Shown: positions 51,391 to 61,290, numbered from the stretch's first letter. The stretch is 64,000 nucleotides of DNA from Cellvibrionales bacterium (GCA_024639455.1 JAHEIH010000026.1:304987-368986), one strand, 5' to 3'. The notes: a model not told the origin generated them from the letters alone. Numbers and translations: made by a program.

Positions 51391-53136
51391 ATGCGGAGTG
51401 TACTGGTTTGGCTGTTGAGCTTTTTCTGTAGTGCGGCGCTCGCCGCCGACCTGAACACTCTCATTGAGCGCGATTGGCAGCTGCTGATGACGCGCGATCC
51501 AATGTTTGCCACCTCCAGCGGTATTCGCGATTACGACCACCTGCTACCCAATGCCAGTTTTGAGGCTTTACAGCGGCAGCGCGCGGAAGACGCCGTGCTA
51601 CTACAAGAGATTGAAACGCTCGATCACCAGGCGTTAACGGGCCAAGCAGCGATTAACCATGCCCTGTTACGCTGGCGCGTGGCGGGTCGTATCGCGGCCT
51701 TTGATAGTGGTGAGTTCGCGCTACCTTTCAATACTTTTTCCTCGTTTTTCAATGATCCCGTCATGTCGATGGCAGATACCACCTTGCGTAGCGAGGCGGA
51801 CTATAGAGCCTTGCAGCAGCGGCTAATGGCGATGCCCGGCTATTTTGCCCAGCACGCCGACAATATGCGCCGCGGTATAAAAGAGGGGCGGGTCATGCCC
51901 CGCGTGGTTGTGGCGAAGGTGTTGCAAACGATTGAGGCGCAAGTGTACGCCACACCGCAGAGCAATCCCCTGTGGCAGCGCGTGCGCAACTACCCTGAAT
52001 CGTTTTCTAACAGTCTCCAGGCCACGCTCGATGAAGGGCTCAGTGCAGCGCTCGACCAAGGATTTAAACGCGCCTTTAGCGAATTAGCCGACTTTATGCG
52101 CGACGAATATTTACCCGCCAGCCGAGACAGTGTGGGGGCTTCCGCCATGACAAATGGCAACGCCTACTACCGCGCACAAATCCTGCAATACGTCACCAGT
52201 GACAAATACAGCGCCGATGATATTCATGCCATTGGCTTGCGCGAAGTCGCGCGAATCCGTGCCGACATGGAAGAGATAAAACAACAGGCGGGCTTTGACG
52301 GTGACCTAGACGAATTTATTGCCTTCTTGCGCAGCGACCCGCAGTTTTACGCCACTAGCGCACGCGGCCTATTGCAGGAAGCGGCCTTCGTGGCCAAACG
52401 GATCGACTACGTGCTGCCCAAGTATTTTGGCACCTTGCCGCGTACGCCCTACGGCGTAGAGCCCGTACCGGATGAAATTGCGCCGGCCTACTCCACCGCG
52501 GCCTATTGGCCCGCGCCTTTGGGAGGCGATCGCGGCGGTGCCTATATGGTGAATACCTACCGCCTCGACCAGCGGCCACTCTATGAATTGCCTGCCTTAA
52601 CGTTGCACGAGGCGGTTCCTGGCCACCATTTGCAAGGTGCCTTGGCCCAGGAGTTAGAAGGTGTCCCAGAATTTCGACGCCAGTTGTATTTCAGTGCCTT
52701 TGGCGAAGGCTGGGCGCTGTATACCGAAAAGTTGGGGGTGGAAATGGGCATCTATCAAAATGCCTACGAGCACTTCGGTCGCCTCAGTTACGAGATGTGG
52801 CGCGCGGCACGATTGGTGATCGATACCGGCATTCACACCCAGGGTTGGCGTCGTCAACAGGGTATCGACTACCTGGCTAAAAACACCTCGCTGTCGATGG
52901 AAAACGTGGTGTCAGAAGTCGACCGCTATATTTCATGGCCTGGACAGGCACTCAGCTATAAATTGGGTGAGCTGTTAATTTGGGAATTGCGCCGAGAAGC
53001 CGAGGCGGCGCTGGGTGAGCGCTTTGATCTGCGTGAATTTCACGACGCCGTGCTGCGCAATGGCGCCCTGCCCATGGCTCTTTTGACCGAGCAAGTGCGT
53101 GTTTATATCGCTCAGGTTAAGGATGAGCGTACATGA
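51391..53136 (+). CDS. Exported DUF885 protein, putative metallohydrolase
   Basis: A 581-residue exported protein of the DUF885 family. The signal peptide (VLVWLLSFFCSAALA) precedes an alpha-helical region with the zinc-type motif LHEAVPGHHLQGAL (about residues 408-421), with a further Glu in FGEGWALYTEKLG. These fit gluzincin-like peptidases, and the family is usually annotated as a putative peptidase; biochemical data are few. An AAGGAGG ribosome site precedes the ATG at 51391. It lies 14 bases after the aminotransferase gene and overlaps the thioesterase gene (ATGA at 53133). Confidence 0.85.
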   Translation: MRSVLVWLLSFFCSAALAADLNTLIERDWQLLMTRDPMFATSSGIRDYDHLLPNASFEALQRQRAEDAVLLQEIETLDHQALTGQAAINHALLRWRVAGRIAAFDSGEFALPFNTFSSFFNDPVMSMADTTLRSEADYRALQQRLMAMPGYFAQHADNMRRGIKEGRVMPRVVVAKVLQTIEAQVYATPQSNPLWQRVRNYPESFSNSLQATLDEGLSAALDQGFKRAFSELADFMRDEYLPASRDSVGASAMTNGNAYYRAQILQYVTSDKYSADDIHAIGLREVARIRADMEEIKQQAGFDGDLDEFIAFLRSDPQFYATSARGLLQEAAFVAKRIDYVLPKYFGTLPRTPYGVEPVPDEIAPAYSTAAYWPAPLGGDRGGAYMVNTYRLDQRPLYELPALTLHEAVPGHHLQGALAQELEGVPEFRRQLYFSAFGEGWALYTEKLGVEMGIYQNAYEHFGRLSYEMWRAARLVIDTGIHTQGWRRQQGIDYLAKNTSLSMENVVSEVDRYISWPGQALSYKLGELLIWELRREAEAALGERFDLREFHDAVLRNGALPMALLTEQVRVYIAQVKDERT

Positions 53137-53555
53137 TGTGTGATGTCGGGGCGTTGAATGCTTTTTTTGAGTCGGAGTTTCCTCAGGCGGCGTTGCGTGT
53201 TGAAGCCCTTGGCGATCACATGGCCACCGTTCGCTACCCTGTCGATGAGCGCGCCTTACGACCGGGGGGAACAGTGTCGGGGCCAGTGATGTTTACCGCC
53301 GCGGACTGTGCCATGTATGCCGCTATTTTGGGGCACTACGGTCTGATCCCCTTGGCTGTCACCACGAATTTATCGATAAACTTTTTGCGAAAACCTCGGC
53401 CTGATCGAGATATCTTAGCGGTATGCCGGCTGTTAAAAGCCGGTAAAGCACTGGTGGTGGCCGAGGTGGATATTTTTTCAGAGGGGCAGGCCGAGGTTGT
53501 GGCACACGCTACCGGCACCTATTCTATTCCCCCCAATGATCGCCGCGGAGGTTAG
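53133..53555 (+). CDS. PaaI-like hotdog-fold thioesterase
   Basis: A 140-residue acyl-CoA thioesterase-like protein. The hotdog helix region PGGTVSGPVMFTAADCAMYA contains the acidic catalytic residue position (Asp), followed by TTNLSINFLRKPRPDRDILA and ending with HATGTYSIP. The start overlaps the DUF885 stop. The stop overlaps the yheS stop on the other strand by four bases. Substrate unknown. Confidence 0.85.
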   Translation: MMCDVGALNAFFESEFPQAALRVEALGDHMATVRYPVDERALRPGGTVSGPVMFTAADCAMYAAILGHYGLIPLAVTTNLSINFLRKPRPDRDILAVCRLLKAGKALVVAEVDIFSEGQAEVVAHATGTYSIPPNDRRGG

Positions 53556-55468
53556 TTAGACAATTCTGCGGAGAGGGTGTCGTAGTTTTCCTGCGCCTCC
53601 ATCCACGCCTCTTCCTCGCTGCTGAGGCGTTGGCTTAGCGACGCTTGTTCGGCAAGCAGTGCATTGAGCTGCTTCTTGTTGTCGTCATCGTATAGGCTAG
53701 TATCAGCCAGTTGTTCATTGACGTCGTCCAATTGGCCTTGCAGTTTGTCGACTGATTTCTCCAAAGCATCAAGTTGCTTTTTTAACGGGCTCAATTGCTT
53801 GCGGATATCTGCTTCGCGTTGCTTTTGCTTGCGTTTGTCGTCGGCGCTGAGGTTTTTACCGGCAGAGGCGGGTTTGTCTGCGACCTCTCGACGCGCTTTG
53901 AACTCGGTCAGCCAGCGGTGGTAGTCATCCAAATCACCGTCGAAGGTTGACACCTTGCCCTCTGCGACCAACAAGAAATCATCGACACAATTGCGCAATA
54001 AATGGCGGTCGTGCGACACAATAACTACAGCGCCGGGGAAATTTTGCAGTGCCAGTGTCAGCGCGTGGCGCATTTCTAGATCTAAGTGGTTGGTTGGTTC
54101 GTCCAGTAACAACAATGCCGGTGCTTGCCAGGTCACGATAGCCAGCGCTAATCGTGCTTTTTCGCCGCCAGAGAAGTGGGCGATGCTGCCGAGTGCATCG
54201 TCGCCGTGGAAATCAAAACCGCCCAAGAAGTTGCGAATATCTTGCTCGGTGGCCTCTGGGCTAAGGCGTTGGATGTGTAACAGTGGGCTGGCGTTAAGAT
54301 CGAGTGCCTCCAGTTGGTGTTGGGCAAAATAGCCGATGCGGCTGTGCTCACCTGTGTGGCGATCGCCTTTCATGGGCTTTAGCTGACCGACGATACTCTT
54401 TATCAAGGTCGATTTGCCCGCACCGTTAGGGCCCAATAAACCAATGCGCGAACCTTGTAGTATGTTGATATTGACCTTGTTCAGAATCGGAGTAGCCGCG
54501 TCAAAACCGAGGTGCGCATCGCTCAGGCTAACCAATGTCTGCGATGATTTATCTGCCACCCTAATATTAAAGTGGAAGGGCGAATCGATATGCGCCGGCG
54601 CGATGTCTTCCATGCGCGCCAATGCTTTGATGCGGCTCTGTGCCTGCTTGGCCTTGGTGGCCTTGGCCTTGAAACGGCGCACAAAGGATTCCATTTGCTC
54701 TTTTACGCGCTGTTGTTTCTCAAACGCCGCCTGCTGCAGCGCTAAGCGCGCCGCGCGCTGGCGTTCATACGCGCTGTAGTTACCTTTGTACAATACCAAT
54801 TGCTTTTGTTCGTAAGACAGCGTGTGCTGGGTGACCGCATCGAGGAAGTCGCGGTCGTGCGAGATCAACAAAATCGCGCCAGGGTAGCGTTGTAGCCATT
54901 GTTCTAACCACAGCGTGGCGTCCATATCCAGGTGGTTGGTGGGTTCGTCGAGTAGCAAAATGTCAGCCGGTGTCATCAGCGCCTGAGCGAGGTTGAGGCG
55001 GATGCGCCAGCCGCCAGAAAAGCTACTGACTGGGCGTTGCATGTCATCGGCGTTGAAACCGAGACCATCGAGCAGTTGCTCGGCGCGCACTTTGGCTTGG
55101 TAGCCGTCGATGGCTTCTAAATCGTGGTACAAATGTCCCAGCGCATCGTCGTCGCCGCGGGCCTGGGAGCTGGCGATATTGGCTTCAATTTGGCGTAATG
55201 TTTTGTCGCCGTCGATGACGTAATCCAGCACGGGGCGGTCACTGGCACTGACTTCTTGCGCCATGTGTGACAGTCGCCAATCTTTGGGGATAAAGAGTTC
55301 TCCGCCGTCGTGGTGGAGTTGGCCGAGCAGCAATTTAAACAGGCTGGACTTGCCACAGCCATTGCGCCCAATAATGCCGATGTGTTGGCCTGGGTGAATG
55401 GTGAGGTTGCCGTCTTCGATGAGGCTGGTTTGGCCGCGGCTGAGTTGGATGTCGTTGAGTGTAATCAT
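53552..55468 (-). CDS. yheS: ABC-F family ATPase YheS
   Basis: A cytosolic ABC-F protein with no membrane part, predicted to act on the ribosome. From the Met at 55468 it has 638 residues, equal to E. coli YheS (637). Two ATPase domains carry Walker A motifs (IIGRNGCGKSS and LLGPNGAGKST), signature motifs (SSFSGGWRIRLNLAQAL and AHFSGGEKARLALAIV) and Walker B motifs in ILLLDEPTNHLD and LLLLDEPTNHLD. The linker between them is highly charged (FVRRFKAKATKAKQAQSR). A C-terminal coiled coil rich in Lys and Gln spans about residues 540-638. A longer start at 55561 would add 31 atypical residues. Confidence 0.93.
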   Translation of the reverse strand: MITLNDIQLSRGQTSLIEDGNLTIHPGQHIGIIGRNGCGKSSLFKLLLGQLHHDGGELFIPKDWRLSHMAQEVSASDRPVLDYVIDGDKTLRQIEANIASSQARGDDDALGHLYHDLEAIDGYQAKVRAEQLLDGLGFNADDMQRPVSSFSGGWRIRLNLAQALMTPADILLLDEPTNHLDMDATLWLEQWLQRYPGAILLISHDRDFLDAVTQHTLSYEQKQLVLYKGNYSAYERQRAARLALQQAAFEKQQRVKEQMESFVRRFKAKATKAKQAQSRIKALARMEDIAPAHIDSPFHFNIRVADKSSQTLVSLSDAHLGFDAATPILNKVNINILQGSRIGLLGPNGAGKSTLIKSIVGQLKPMKGDRHTGEHSRIGYFAQHQLEALDLNASPLLHIQRLSPEATEQDIRNFLGGFDFHGDDALGSIAHFSGGEKARLALAIVTWQAPALLLLDEPTNHLDLEMRHALTLALQNFPGAVVIVSHDRHLLRNCVDDFLLVAEGKVSTFDGDLDDYHRWLTEFKARREVADKPASAGKNLSADDKRKQKQREADIRKQLSPLKKQLDALEKSVDKLQGQLDDVNEQLADTSLYDDDNKKQLNALLAEQASLSQRLSSEEEAWMEAQENYDTLSAELSN

Positions 55469-55770
55469 GGCGGCATTGTAACTTTGGGGCGGCGCGCGGT
55501 GTAGTTTTTCCTTTGGTTTCTTTGTTGCGACCTTCGGATTCATGGTGGTGACATTAGGCATGCATTACTCGGAACCGCTGTGAATACCTCCATGTAGCCT
55601 ATAGGGACATATAAACGGCGGTTCTTAGCGAAACATACCGGCGCTCAATATTAGCACACCTATGTCCCTGTCTAATTCAGCACTTTTTGACGCCATCCCC
55701 TATAAAAACGCAGACGCATGTACTAGCATGGTGCCCGGCTGGTAAACACCAGATACGATCATAGGAGATT
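55469..55770. promoter_or_regulatory. Divergent promoter region between yheS and the FKBP gene
   Basis: 302 bases without a supported gene. AGGGACATA (55603-55611) and TATGTCCCT (55661-55669) form an inverted repeat 49 bases apart. A TATAAA (55701-55706) could be a -10 for the FKBP gene but has only a poor -35 (TTCAGC, 19 bases). AGGAGA before 55771 is the FKBP ribosome site. The region probably drives both genes. Confidence 0.5.
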
Positions 55771-56478
55771 ATGGTGAACAAAAAATTATTTGTAGCAATT
55801 GTTACTCTGGGGCTGATTGTCTTGCAGGGTTGTCAAGGCGAGCAAGCTAAGGAGTTAAACATGCAAAGCGACGATCAAAAAGTGGCTTACAGTATCGGTC
55901 TCAGCATCGGTGCGAACTTTCAAAACCAAGGCCTGGATCTGGATCCTGCCTACGTGAATCAAGGTATCGTTGACGCATTGTCTGGAAACGATCCCAAACT
56001 GAGCGAAGCAGAAATGCAAGAAGTGATGATGCGCTTCCAACAAGCTCAAATGGAAAAAATGCAAGCCAAGCAAGGCGCAGAAGCGAGCGACAACGCCGAG
56101 GCCTCAGCCGCCTTTCTGGCTGAAAACGCCACCAAAGACGGCGTAGTGACCACCGAGAGCGGCCTGCAGTACAAAGTGATTACTGAAGGCACCGGTGCTA
56201 CTCCTGGCGCAACCGACACAGTGGAAGTTCACTACCGCGGCACGTTGATCGACGGCACCGAGTTTGACTCATCGTACAAGCGTGGTGAAACGGTTAGCTT
56301 CCCCGTTAACGGCGTGATCGCTGGGTGGACCGAAGCACTGCAGTTGATGCAGGAAGGCGCTAAATACGAATTGTATATTCCTTCAGACCTGGCTTACGGC
56401 CCCGGTGGCACTGGCGGCCCTATCGGCCCCAACCAAGCACTGATCTTCGAAGTTGAATTGGTATCTGTCGCCAAGTAA
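55771..56478 (+). CDS. FKBP-type peptidyl-prolyl isomerase lipoprotein (Mip/FkpA-like)
   Basis: Envelope prolyl isomerase and chaperone, with 235 residues. A lipobox ending IVLQGC gives lipidation at Cys21. An N-terminal helical dimerisation domain (KVAYSIGLSIGANFQNQGLD, about residues 35-110) is followed by a C-terminal FKBP domain (about 128-235) with VEVHYRGTLIDGTEFDSSYK, FPVNGVIAGWTEALQLMQEG and IPSDLAYGPGG. This is the Mip/FkpA/FklB architecture. It stands alone between a divergent promoter region and a strong hairpin. Confidence 0.93.
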   Translation: MVNKKLFVAIVTLGLIVLQGCQGEQAKELNMQSDDQKVAYSIGLSIGANFQNQGLDLDPAYVNQGIVDALSGNDPKLSEAEMQEVMMRFQQAQMEKMQAKQGAEASDNAEASAAFLAENATKDGVVTTESGLQYKVITEGTGATPGATDTVEVHYRGTLIDGTEFDSSYKRGETVSFPVNGVIAGWTEALQLMQEGAKYELYIPSDLAYGPGGTGGPIGPNQALIFEVELVSVAK

Positions 56479-56486
56479 ACCTCTCT

Positions 56487-56508
56487 CGGGCACACGTCTG
56501 TGTGCCCG
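56487..56508 (+). terminator. Strong hairpin after the FKBP gene, probable terminator
   Basis: A perfect nine-pair stem, CGGGCACAC (56487-56495) and GTGTGCCCG (56500-56508), has a GTCT loop. The T-run is not immediate (TCTTTTT begins about 12 bases later), which lowers confidence in rho-independent function. Confidence 0.6.
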
Positions 56509-56586
56509 AACCTTCACCGTCTTTTTCTGACCTTAGCAAACCATTCTTGTGCCTCTACTCTGACTACTTTAGTTAGGAGAATAATT

Positions 56587-57396
56587 ATGTTGGCAGGAAA
56601 AGTGATTTGGATTACCGGTGCCTCGTCTGGTATCGGTGAAGAGCTGGCGTATCAACTGAGCCGTCGAGGTGCGAAATTGATTTTGTCGGCGCGCCGTGAA
56701 AGCGAGTTGGAACGGGTCCGCAAAGCTTGCGCCTCGCCAGATCTACACAAAGTACTCACACTCGACCTGACCGATATCGATGCTATGCCTTCCGTGGTAG
56801 AGAACGCGCGCCAGCTGTTTGGCCGCATCGATGTGCTGGTAAATAATGGCGGTGTCAGTATGCGCGGCTTGGCTAAAGATTTGCCTCTGGAGTTTGATCG
56901 CCGTATTTTTGAAATCGACTTCTTTGGTACCGTGGGGCTCACCAAAGCCCTGCTGCCTACCATGATCGAAAGCCATAGTGGCTACATCGTCAATATTTGC
57001 AGCGTCGCGGGCAAAGTCGGGCCGCCCTTCCGATCGACCTATGCCGGCGCTAAGCACGCGCTGATTGGCTACATGGACGCCCTGCGCTGTGAGGTCAATC
57101 AACACGGTATTGCAGTCACTAACATTTGCCCGGGTTTTATCAAGACCAACTCGTCTATCAATGCCTTGGCTGCGAATGGTGAACCCTTTGGCAAAACCGA
57201 TGAAGATATCGCCGGCGGCATGCCGGTCGAGCGCTGTGTGGCGAAAATTGTGGCGGCGATGGAAAGCCAGAAACGCGAGGTCATTGTGGCGGATGGTATT
57301 GCGCTGGTGAGCTACCACCTGCGCAGGCTCTTCCCTAACACTTTCCTGAAGCTCTTTCAGCGTGAAGCGGATCGCCGTATCCGTGAATTTAAATGA
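56587..57396 (+). CDS. Short-chain dehydrogenase/reductase, DHRS7-like
   Basis: A 269-residue NAD(P)-dependent SDR. The cofactor motif TGASSGIGEELA lies near residue 10, NNGGVS (NNAG position) near 87, the catalytic Tyr and Lys in STYAGAKHALIG, and the Ser in NICSVAGKVG. NICPGFIKTNSS follows. The ATG at 56587 is preceded by TTAGGAGAA. An extra C-terminal tail (RRLFPNTFLKLFQREADRRI) resembles membrane-associated DHRS7-like SDRs, which reduce lipid or steroid carbonyls. The substrate is unknown. Confidence 0.88.
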   Translation: MLAGKVIWITGASSGIGEELAYQLSRRGAKLILSARRESELERVRKACASPDLHKVLTLDLTDIDAMPSVVENARQLFGRIDVLVNNGGVSMRGLAKDLPLEFDRRIFEIDFFGTVGLTKALLPTMIESHSGYIVNICSVAGKVGPPFRSTYAGAKHALIGYMDALRCEVNQHGIAVTNICPGFIKTNSSINALAANGEPFGKTDEDIAGGMPVERCVAKIVAAMESQKREVIVADGIALVSYHLRRLFPNTFLKLFQREADRRIREFK

Positions 57397-57462
57397 TCTA
57401 AACGTCTAGCCGTAGCGCCTCGCGATTCATTAATCCACATAGCCAGCAGCGGGTTAGACGTT

Positions 57463-57496
57463 TACAATGCACCAAAGCCGCGGCGTTTTGCCGCGG
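57463..57496 (+). promoter_or_regulatory. Candidate -10 and 5' leader hairpin of the ubiE operon
   Basis: TACAAT (57463-57468) is a fair -10 without a good -35. Transcription from it would begin just before a perfect stem, CCGCGGC (57478-57484) with GCCGCGG (57490-57496), loop GTTTT, 22 bases before the ubiE ATG. The hairpin may stabilise the 5' end of the mRNA or mark the end of SDR transcription. Confidence 0.35.
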
Positions 57497-57518
57497 TCAG
57501 CGATTATGAACGAGAATT

Positions 57519-58268
57519 ATGGCAGAGCAAAAAACTACCCATTTTGGCTACAAAACCGTCAATAAAGACGACAAAGTCGGCATGGTGGCCAGCGTATTTC
57601 ATTCTGTAGCGGCGAAGTACGACATCATGAATGACCTGATGTCTGCGGGTATTCACCGCGTGTGGAAGCGCTTTACCATCGAGGTCTCTGGTGTCCGCAA
57701 GGGAAATTCGGTACTTGATTTAGCCGGTGGTACTGGTGATCTAACCGCTAAGTTTTCTCGCTTGGTAGGGCCCGAAGGCCGTGTGGTTTTAGCCGATATC
57801 AACGATTCTATGATCGCGGTCGGCCGCGACAAGCTGACCGACCTGGGTGTGGTTGAAAATGTCGAGTACGTACAAGCCAACGCCGAGTGCCTGCCGTTTG
57901 AAGACAACACCTTCGATGTTATTACCATTGCCTTTGGTTTGCGCAATGTTACCGACAAAGATGCCGCGCTGCGTTCTATGCTGCGGGTATTAAAGCCCGG
58001 CGGTCGCCTGTTGGTGTTAGAGTTTTCCCACCCTGACAATCCCATGCTGCAGAAGGCTTATGATACCTACTCCTTCTCAATTCTGCCTAAGTTGGGACAG
58101 ATGGTGGCCGGGGACGCCGAGAGCTACCAGTACCTCGCTGAGAGCATCCGTATGCACCCCGACCAAGAGACCCTCAAAGCGATGATGTTCGAGGCTGGCT
58201 TCGAACAGGTCGACTACTACAATATGACGGGCGGCATCGTCGCTCTGCACAAGGGCACTAAGCCCTAG
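57519..58268 (+). CDS. ubiE: Ubiquinone/menaquinone C-methyltransferase UbiE
   Basis: SAM-dependent C-methyltransferase in the ubiquinone pathway (2-polyprenyl-6-methoxy-benzoquinol to the 3-methyl form). It has 249 residues, as in E. coli (251). Diagnostic sequence: [20 protein letters not shown] at the N-terminus, [18 protein letters not shown] (SAM site), [20 protein letters not shown] and [12 protein letters not shown] at the end. It heads the ubiE-ubiJ-ubiB run. Confidence 0.97.
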   Translation: MAEQKTTHFGYKTVNKDDKVGMVASVFHSVAAKYDIMNDLMSAGIHRVWKRFTIEVSGVRKGNSVLDLAGGTGDLTAKFSRLVGPEGRVVLADINDSMIAVGRDKLTDLGVVENVEYVQANAECLPFEDNTFDVITIAFGLRNVTDKDAALRSMLRVLKPGGRLLVLEFSHPDNPMLQKAYDTYSFSILPKLGQMVAGDAESYQYLAESIRMHPDQETLKAMMFEAGFEQVDYYNMTGGIVALHKGTKP

Positions 58269-58277
58269 GCTGGTAAG

Positions 58278-58916
58278 ATGGCAGAGCAGGTATTCCTCGC
58301 TAAAACCGCTGCTTTTGGTGCGCTTGAGCAGCTCATTAATCGCGCCCTGGTGCTCGACCCCGGCACCCGTTTGGCATTGCGTTCGTTGCACGGCCACGTG
58401 TTTGCCTTGCAGTGCAGCGAGCCGGCGTTGGAATTATTTCTCCATGTCGATGAGCCTCTGCGCTTGACCGAGCGTCACGAGGGTGAGGTCACCACCCGTG
58501 TGGTGGGCAGTGCTCGCGACTTTGCTGGATTGCTTGGTGCCGACGACCCCGCCTCTGCCTTGATCAACAGCGATATAAGCGTGCATGGCAAGAGTGGCCC
58601 GCTCATCGAGTTACAGCAAATCCTCAAGCAGGTCGACATCGACTGGGAAGAGCCGTTGGCTGATATTTTTGGCGAGCCTGCAGGCCACCAAATAGGCCGC
58701 GGTATTCGTCGTGCGGCGGCCTATGCTAAAACGGTGCCCCCCAAGCTTCAGGCCCGTGTTGAAACCCATCTCTACGACGAAGCACGTTTGCTTCCCCGCC
58801 GCGAGGAATTCGAAGCCTGGGTCAAGGGCGTCGGTGAGCTGAATGTGAATATTGAACGGCTGCGCGCCAAGGTCAATCTATTGCGTAAACGCCGCGACCA
58901 GGGAGTGGATAAGTGA
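58278..58916 (+). CDS. ubiJ: Ubiquinone biosynthesis accessory factor UbiJ (SCP2 domain)
   Basis: A non-enzymatic lipid-binding factor that helps organise the soluble ubiquinone complex. It has 212 residues: an N-terminal SCP2-like domain (about 15-120) and a charged C-terminal helical region with predicted coiled coil ([20 protein letters not shown]). The gene position between ubiE and ubiB is as in E. coli and Pseudomonas. Sequence conservation is low in the family, so context carries weight. The stop overlaps the ubiB GTG start. Confidence 0.9.
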   Translation: MAEQVFLAKTAAFGALEQLINRALVLDPGTRLALRSLHGHVFALQCSEPALELFLHVDEPLRLTERHEGEVTTRVVGSARDFAGLLGADDPASALINSDISVHGKSGPLIELQQILKQVDIDWEEPLADIFGEPAGHQIGRGIRRAAAYAKTVPPKLQARVETHLYDEARLLPRREEFEAWVKGVGELNVNIERLRAKVNLLRKRRDQGVDK

Positions 58917-60535
58917 TCCGACTGAGACGCCTGCTGACGATTACCCGTGTGGCGCTACGTTATCGCCTCGATAAATTATTGCCCGAAGACATGATGCCGT
59001 GGGGATTGTGGTTACTGATGAACCTGACCCCGCTGCGTTTGTGGCCTGAGCCAAAGATGTCGCGTGGCGAGCGGCTGCGTCGTAGCCTTGAAGATCTTGG
59101 TCCCGTTTTCATCAAATTTGGTCAGCTTCTCTCCACGCGTCGAGATTTGTTGTTCCCCGATATTGCAGACGAGCTGGCGCTGTTACAAGACCGCGTGCCG
59201 CCCTTCTCATCGGCTTTGGCCAAGGCTACCATTGAGGCCTCGCTAGGGGCTCCGGTTGAGGAAGTTTTTGCCAGCTTTGATACCGAACCCATGGCCTCAG
59301 CCTCGATTGCCCAAGTGCACGCTGCGACGTTGAAAGGCGGTGAAGATGTGGTCGTTAAAGTGGTACGCCCGGGCATCGAGCGCATCATCGCCTCCGACAT
59401 GAAGCTACTTTACACCCTAGCCGGTATTGCTCAGCGCTTTTTGCGCGACGGCAAGCGTATGCGGCCTGTGGAGGTGGTGGAAGACTACGAACACACCATT
59501 TTTGATGAGCTTGATCTGCAACGTGAGGCGGCCAACACCTCGCAACTGCGACGCAATTTCGATAATTCGCACCTGCTTTATATTCCACAAGTTTACTGGG
59601 ACTACACGCGCCACAACGTCATGGTGATGGAGCGCATCTACGCCATTCCGGTCACCGACGTGAAACAGTTAACAGCGCAGGGTACCAACATGAAATTGCT
59701 GGCGGAGCGAGGGGTGGAGATCTTCTTCACGCAATTGTTCCGCGATAACTTCTTCCACGCCGATATGCACCCCGGTAATATCTTTGTTTCGCGAGAGCAC
59801 CCTGAAGACCCACAGTACATGGGTATCGATTGCGCCATCATTGGTAGCTTGACCGACTTTGATCGCTACTATCTCGCGCGTAATTTGCTGGCGATTTTCA
59901 ACCGCGATTACCGTTTGGTGGCCGATCTTCACATCGAGTGTGGTTGGGTGCCGAGCTACACCAAGGCGCACGAGTTCGAAGCGGCGATCCGCTCGGTGTG
60001 TGAGCCCATTTTCCAAAAACCGCTGGGTGAAATTTCCTTTGGCCATTTGTTAATTTACCTGTTCAATACCGCGCGCCGCTTTGAGATGGAAGTGCAGCCC
60101 TCGCTGGTACTGCTGCAGAAAACCCTGCTCAATATTGAGGGGTTAGGGCGCGAGCTCTACCCTGAACTGGATTTGTGGACCACCGCTAAACCCTTCCTTG
60201 AGGATTGGATTAAGCAACGCTACTCGCCGAAGAGCGTGTTGAAAGAGATGCAAAAGCGGGCACCAGGTTGGTTGGAACAGCTGCCTAAGGTGCCCGACCA
60301 ACTGCTTAATGCCCTGACACAGCCCCCCTTTACCGGTCGCGATGAGAGCACCTCTCGGCTGGCCGCGTTAGAGGCCAAATTGGCGGCGACCAAGCGCCAG
60401 CAGCGCGGGCTATGGGTTTTAGGGCTTGGTTTGGGCGCGTTGTTACTAAACGCCTCTGAAAATTTGAGCTTTGACGGCCAGAGCTTGGTATATTTGGCGG
60501 TTGGAGCTGTCCTCGCCTTGCTGATTCGCGGTTAG
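58913..60535 (+). CDS. ubiB: Atypical kinase/ATPase UbiB of ubiquinone synthesis
   Basis: A membrane-bound UbiB/ADCK family protein needed for ubiquinone synthesis, probably an ATPase that delivers hydrophobic intermediates. It has 540 residues from a GTG (GTGA overlap with ubiJ). Family motifs: KxGQ in [30 protein letters not shown] with [10 protein letters not shown] (lysine), [12 protein letters not shown] and [14 protein letters not shown]. Two C-terminal membrane helices ([31 protein letters not shown]) form the anchor. Confidence 0.96.
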   Translation: MIRLRRLLTITRVALRYRLDKLLPEDMMPWGLWLLMNLTPLRLWPEPKMSRGERLRRSLEDLGPVFIKFGQLLSTRRDLLFPDIADELALLQDRVPPFSSALAKATIEASLGAPVEEVFASFDTEPMASASIAQVHAATLKGGEDVVVKVVRPGIERIIASDMKLLYTLAGIAQRFLRDGKRMRPVEVVEDYEHTIFDELDLQREAANTSQLRRNFDNSHLLYIPQVYWDYTRHNVMVMERIYAIPVTDVKQLTAQGTNMKLLAERGVEIFFTQLFRDNFFHADMHPGNIFVSREHPEDPQYMGIDCAIIGSLTDFDRYYLARNLLAIFNRDYRLVADLHIECGWVPSYTKAHEFEAAIRSVCEPIFQKPLGEISFGHLLIYLFNTARRFEMEVQPSLVLLQKTLLNIEGLGRELYPELDLWTTAKPFLEDWIKQRYSPKSVLKEMQKRAPGWLEQLPKVPDQLLNALTQPPFTGRDESTSRLAALEAKLAATKRQQRGLWVLGLGLGALLLNASENLSFDGQSLVYLAVGAVLALLIRG

Positions 60536-60568
60536 CTCGTCATAATCGTCGTCTTTTAGAGAAAACTC

Positions 60569-60961
60569 ATGACCGAACAAGCCTTTTTAGATGCGGTGCG
60601 TTGGAATGACGATGGCCTGGTGGCGGCGATTGCGCAGGACGTCGAGTCTGGTGTGGTGCTGATGATGGCGTGGATGAATCGCGAGGCATTGGCGTTAACG
60701 CTGGCCGAGCAGCGTGCCATTTACTTTTCACGCTCGCGTCAAAAGCTGTGGCGCAAAGGTGAAGAGTCTGGTCATGTTCAGCTTTTACACGAGTTGCGCC
60801 TCGATTGCGACGGCGATGCGATCGTGATGAAGGTCGAGCAAGTGGGCGGTATTGCCTGCCACACTGGTCGACAAAGCTGCTTTTACAAACTCTGGCGCGA
60901 GGGCGAGTGGGTCGACGTTGATCCCGTGCTCAAGTCAGCGGAAGAGATTTATTCAAAATGA
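60569..60961 (+). CDS. hisI: Phosphoribosyl-AMP cyclohydrolase HisI
   Basis: Third step of histidine synthesis, as a single-domain enzyme of 130 residues. Motifs are [36 protein letters not shown], the zinc/magnesium site [13 protein letters not shown] and [17 protein letters not shown] with the conserved cysteines. In E. coli HisI and HisE are fused; here they are separate genes joined by a four-base overlap (ATGA), as in Pseudomonas. Confidence 0.96.
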   Translation: MTEQAFLDAVRWNDDGLVAAIAQDVESGVVLMMAWMNREALALTLAEQRAIYFSRSRQKLWRKGEESGHVQLLHELRLDCDGDAIVMKVEQVGGIACHTGRQSCFYKLWREGEWVDVDPVLKSAEEIYSK

Positions 60962-61290
60962 GCCAAGTATTGCAAGAGCTGCAGCAAATCCTTGAGCAGC
61001 GTAAAAACGCCTCGGCAGATACCTCCTATGTGGCGTCTTTGCACCATAAAGGCCTGAACAAAATTTTAGAAAAAGTCGGAGAAGAGTCGACTGAAGTGAT
61101 CCTCGCCGCTAAAGATGTTGAGCATGGTGGCGATAAGCAGGCGCTGATTGGTGAAGTCGCCGATCTGTGGTTTCACAGCCTTGTGATGATGTCGCACCTG
61201 GATTTAACCGTGGAAGATGTGCTGGCTGAACTGCAGCGCCGCTTCAATTTGTCGGGGCTGGAAGAAAAGCGCCAGCGTCATCCCGCTTAA
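60958..61290 (+). CDS. hisE: Phosphoribosyl-ATP pyrophosphatase HisE
   Basis: Second step of histidine synthesis, a MazG-like all-helical pyrophosphohydrolase of 110 residues. The signature region [20 protein letters not shown] contains the metal-binding Glu residues, and [19 protein letters not shown] follows. It overlaps hisI and precedes tatA by 41 bases, where AAGAGAGAG-type purine sequence gives the tatA ribosome site. Confidence 0.96.
   Translation: MSQVLQELQQILEQRKNASADTSYVASLHHKGLNKILEKVGEESTEVILAAKDVEHGGDKQALIGEVADLWFHSLVMMSHLDLTVEDVLAELQRRFNLSGLEEKRQRHPA

Noticed and set aside
56743-57318. A 191-codon minus-strand open frame opposite the SDR gene
   Set aside because: The forward frame encodes a complete SDR with catalytic Tyr and Lys. 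The reverse frame has no recognisable family.
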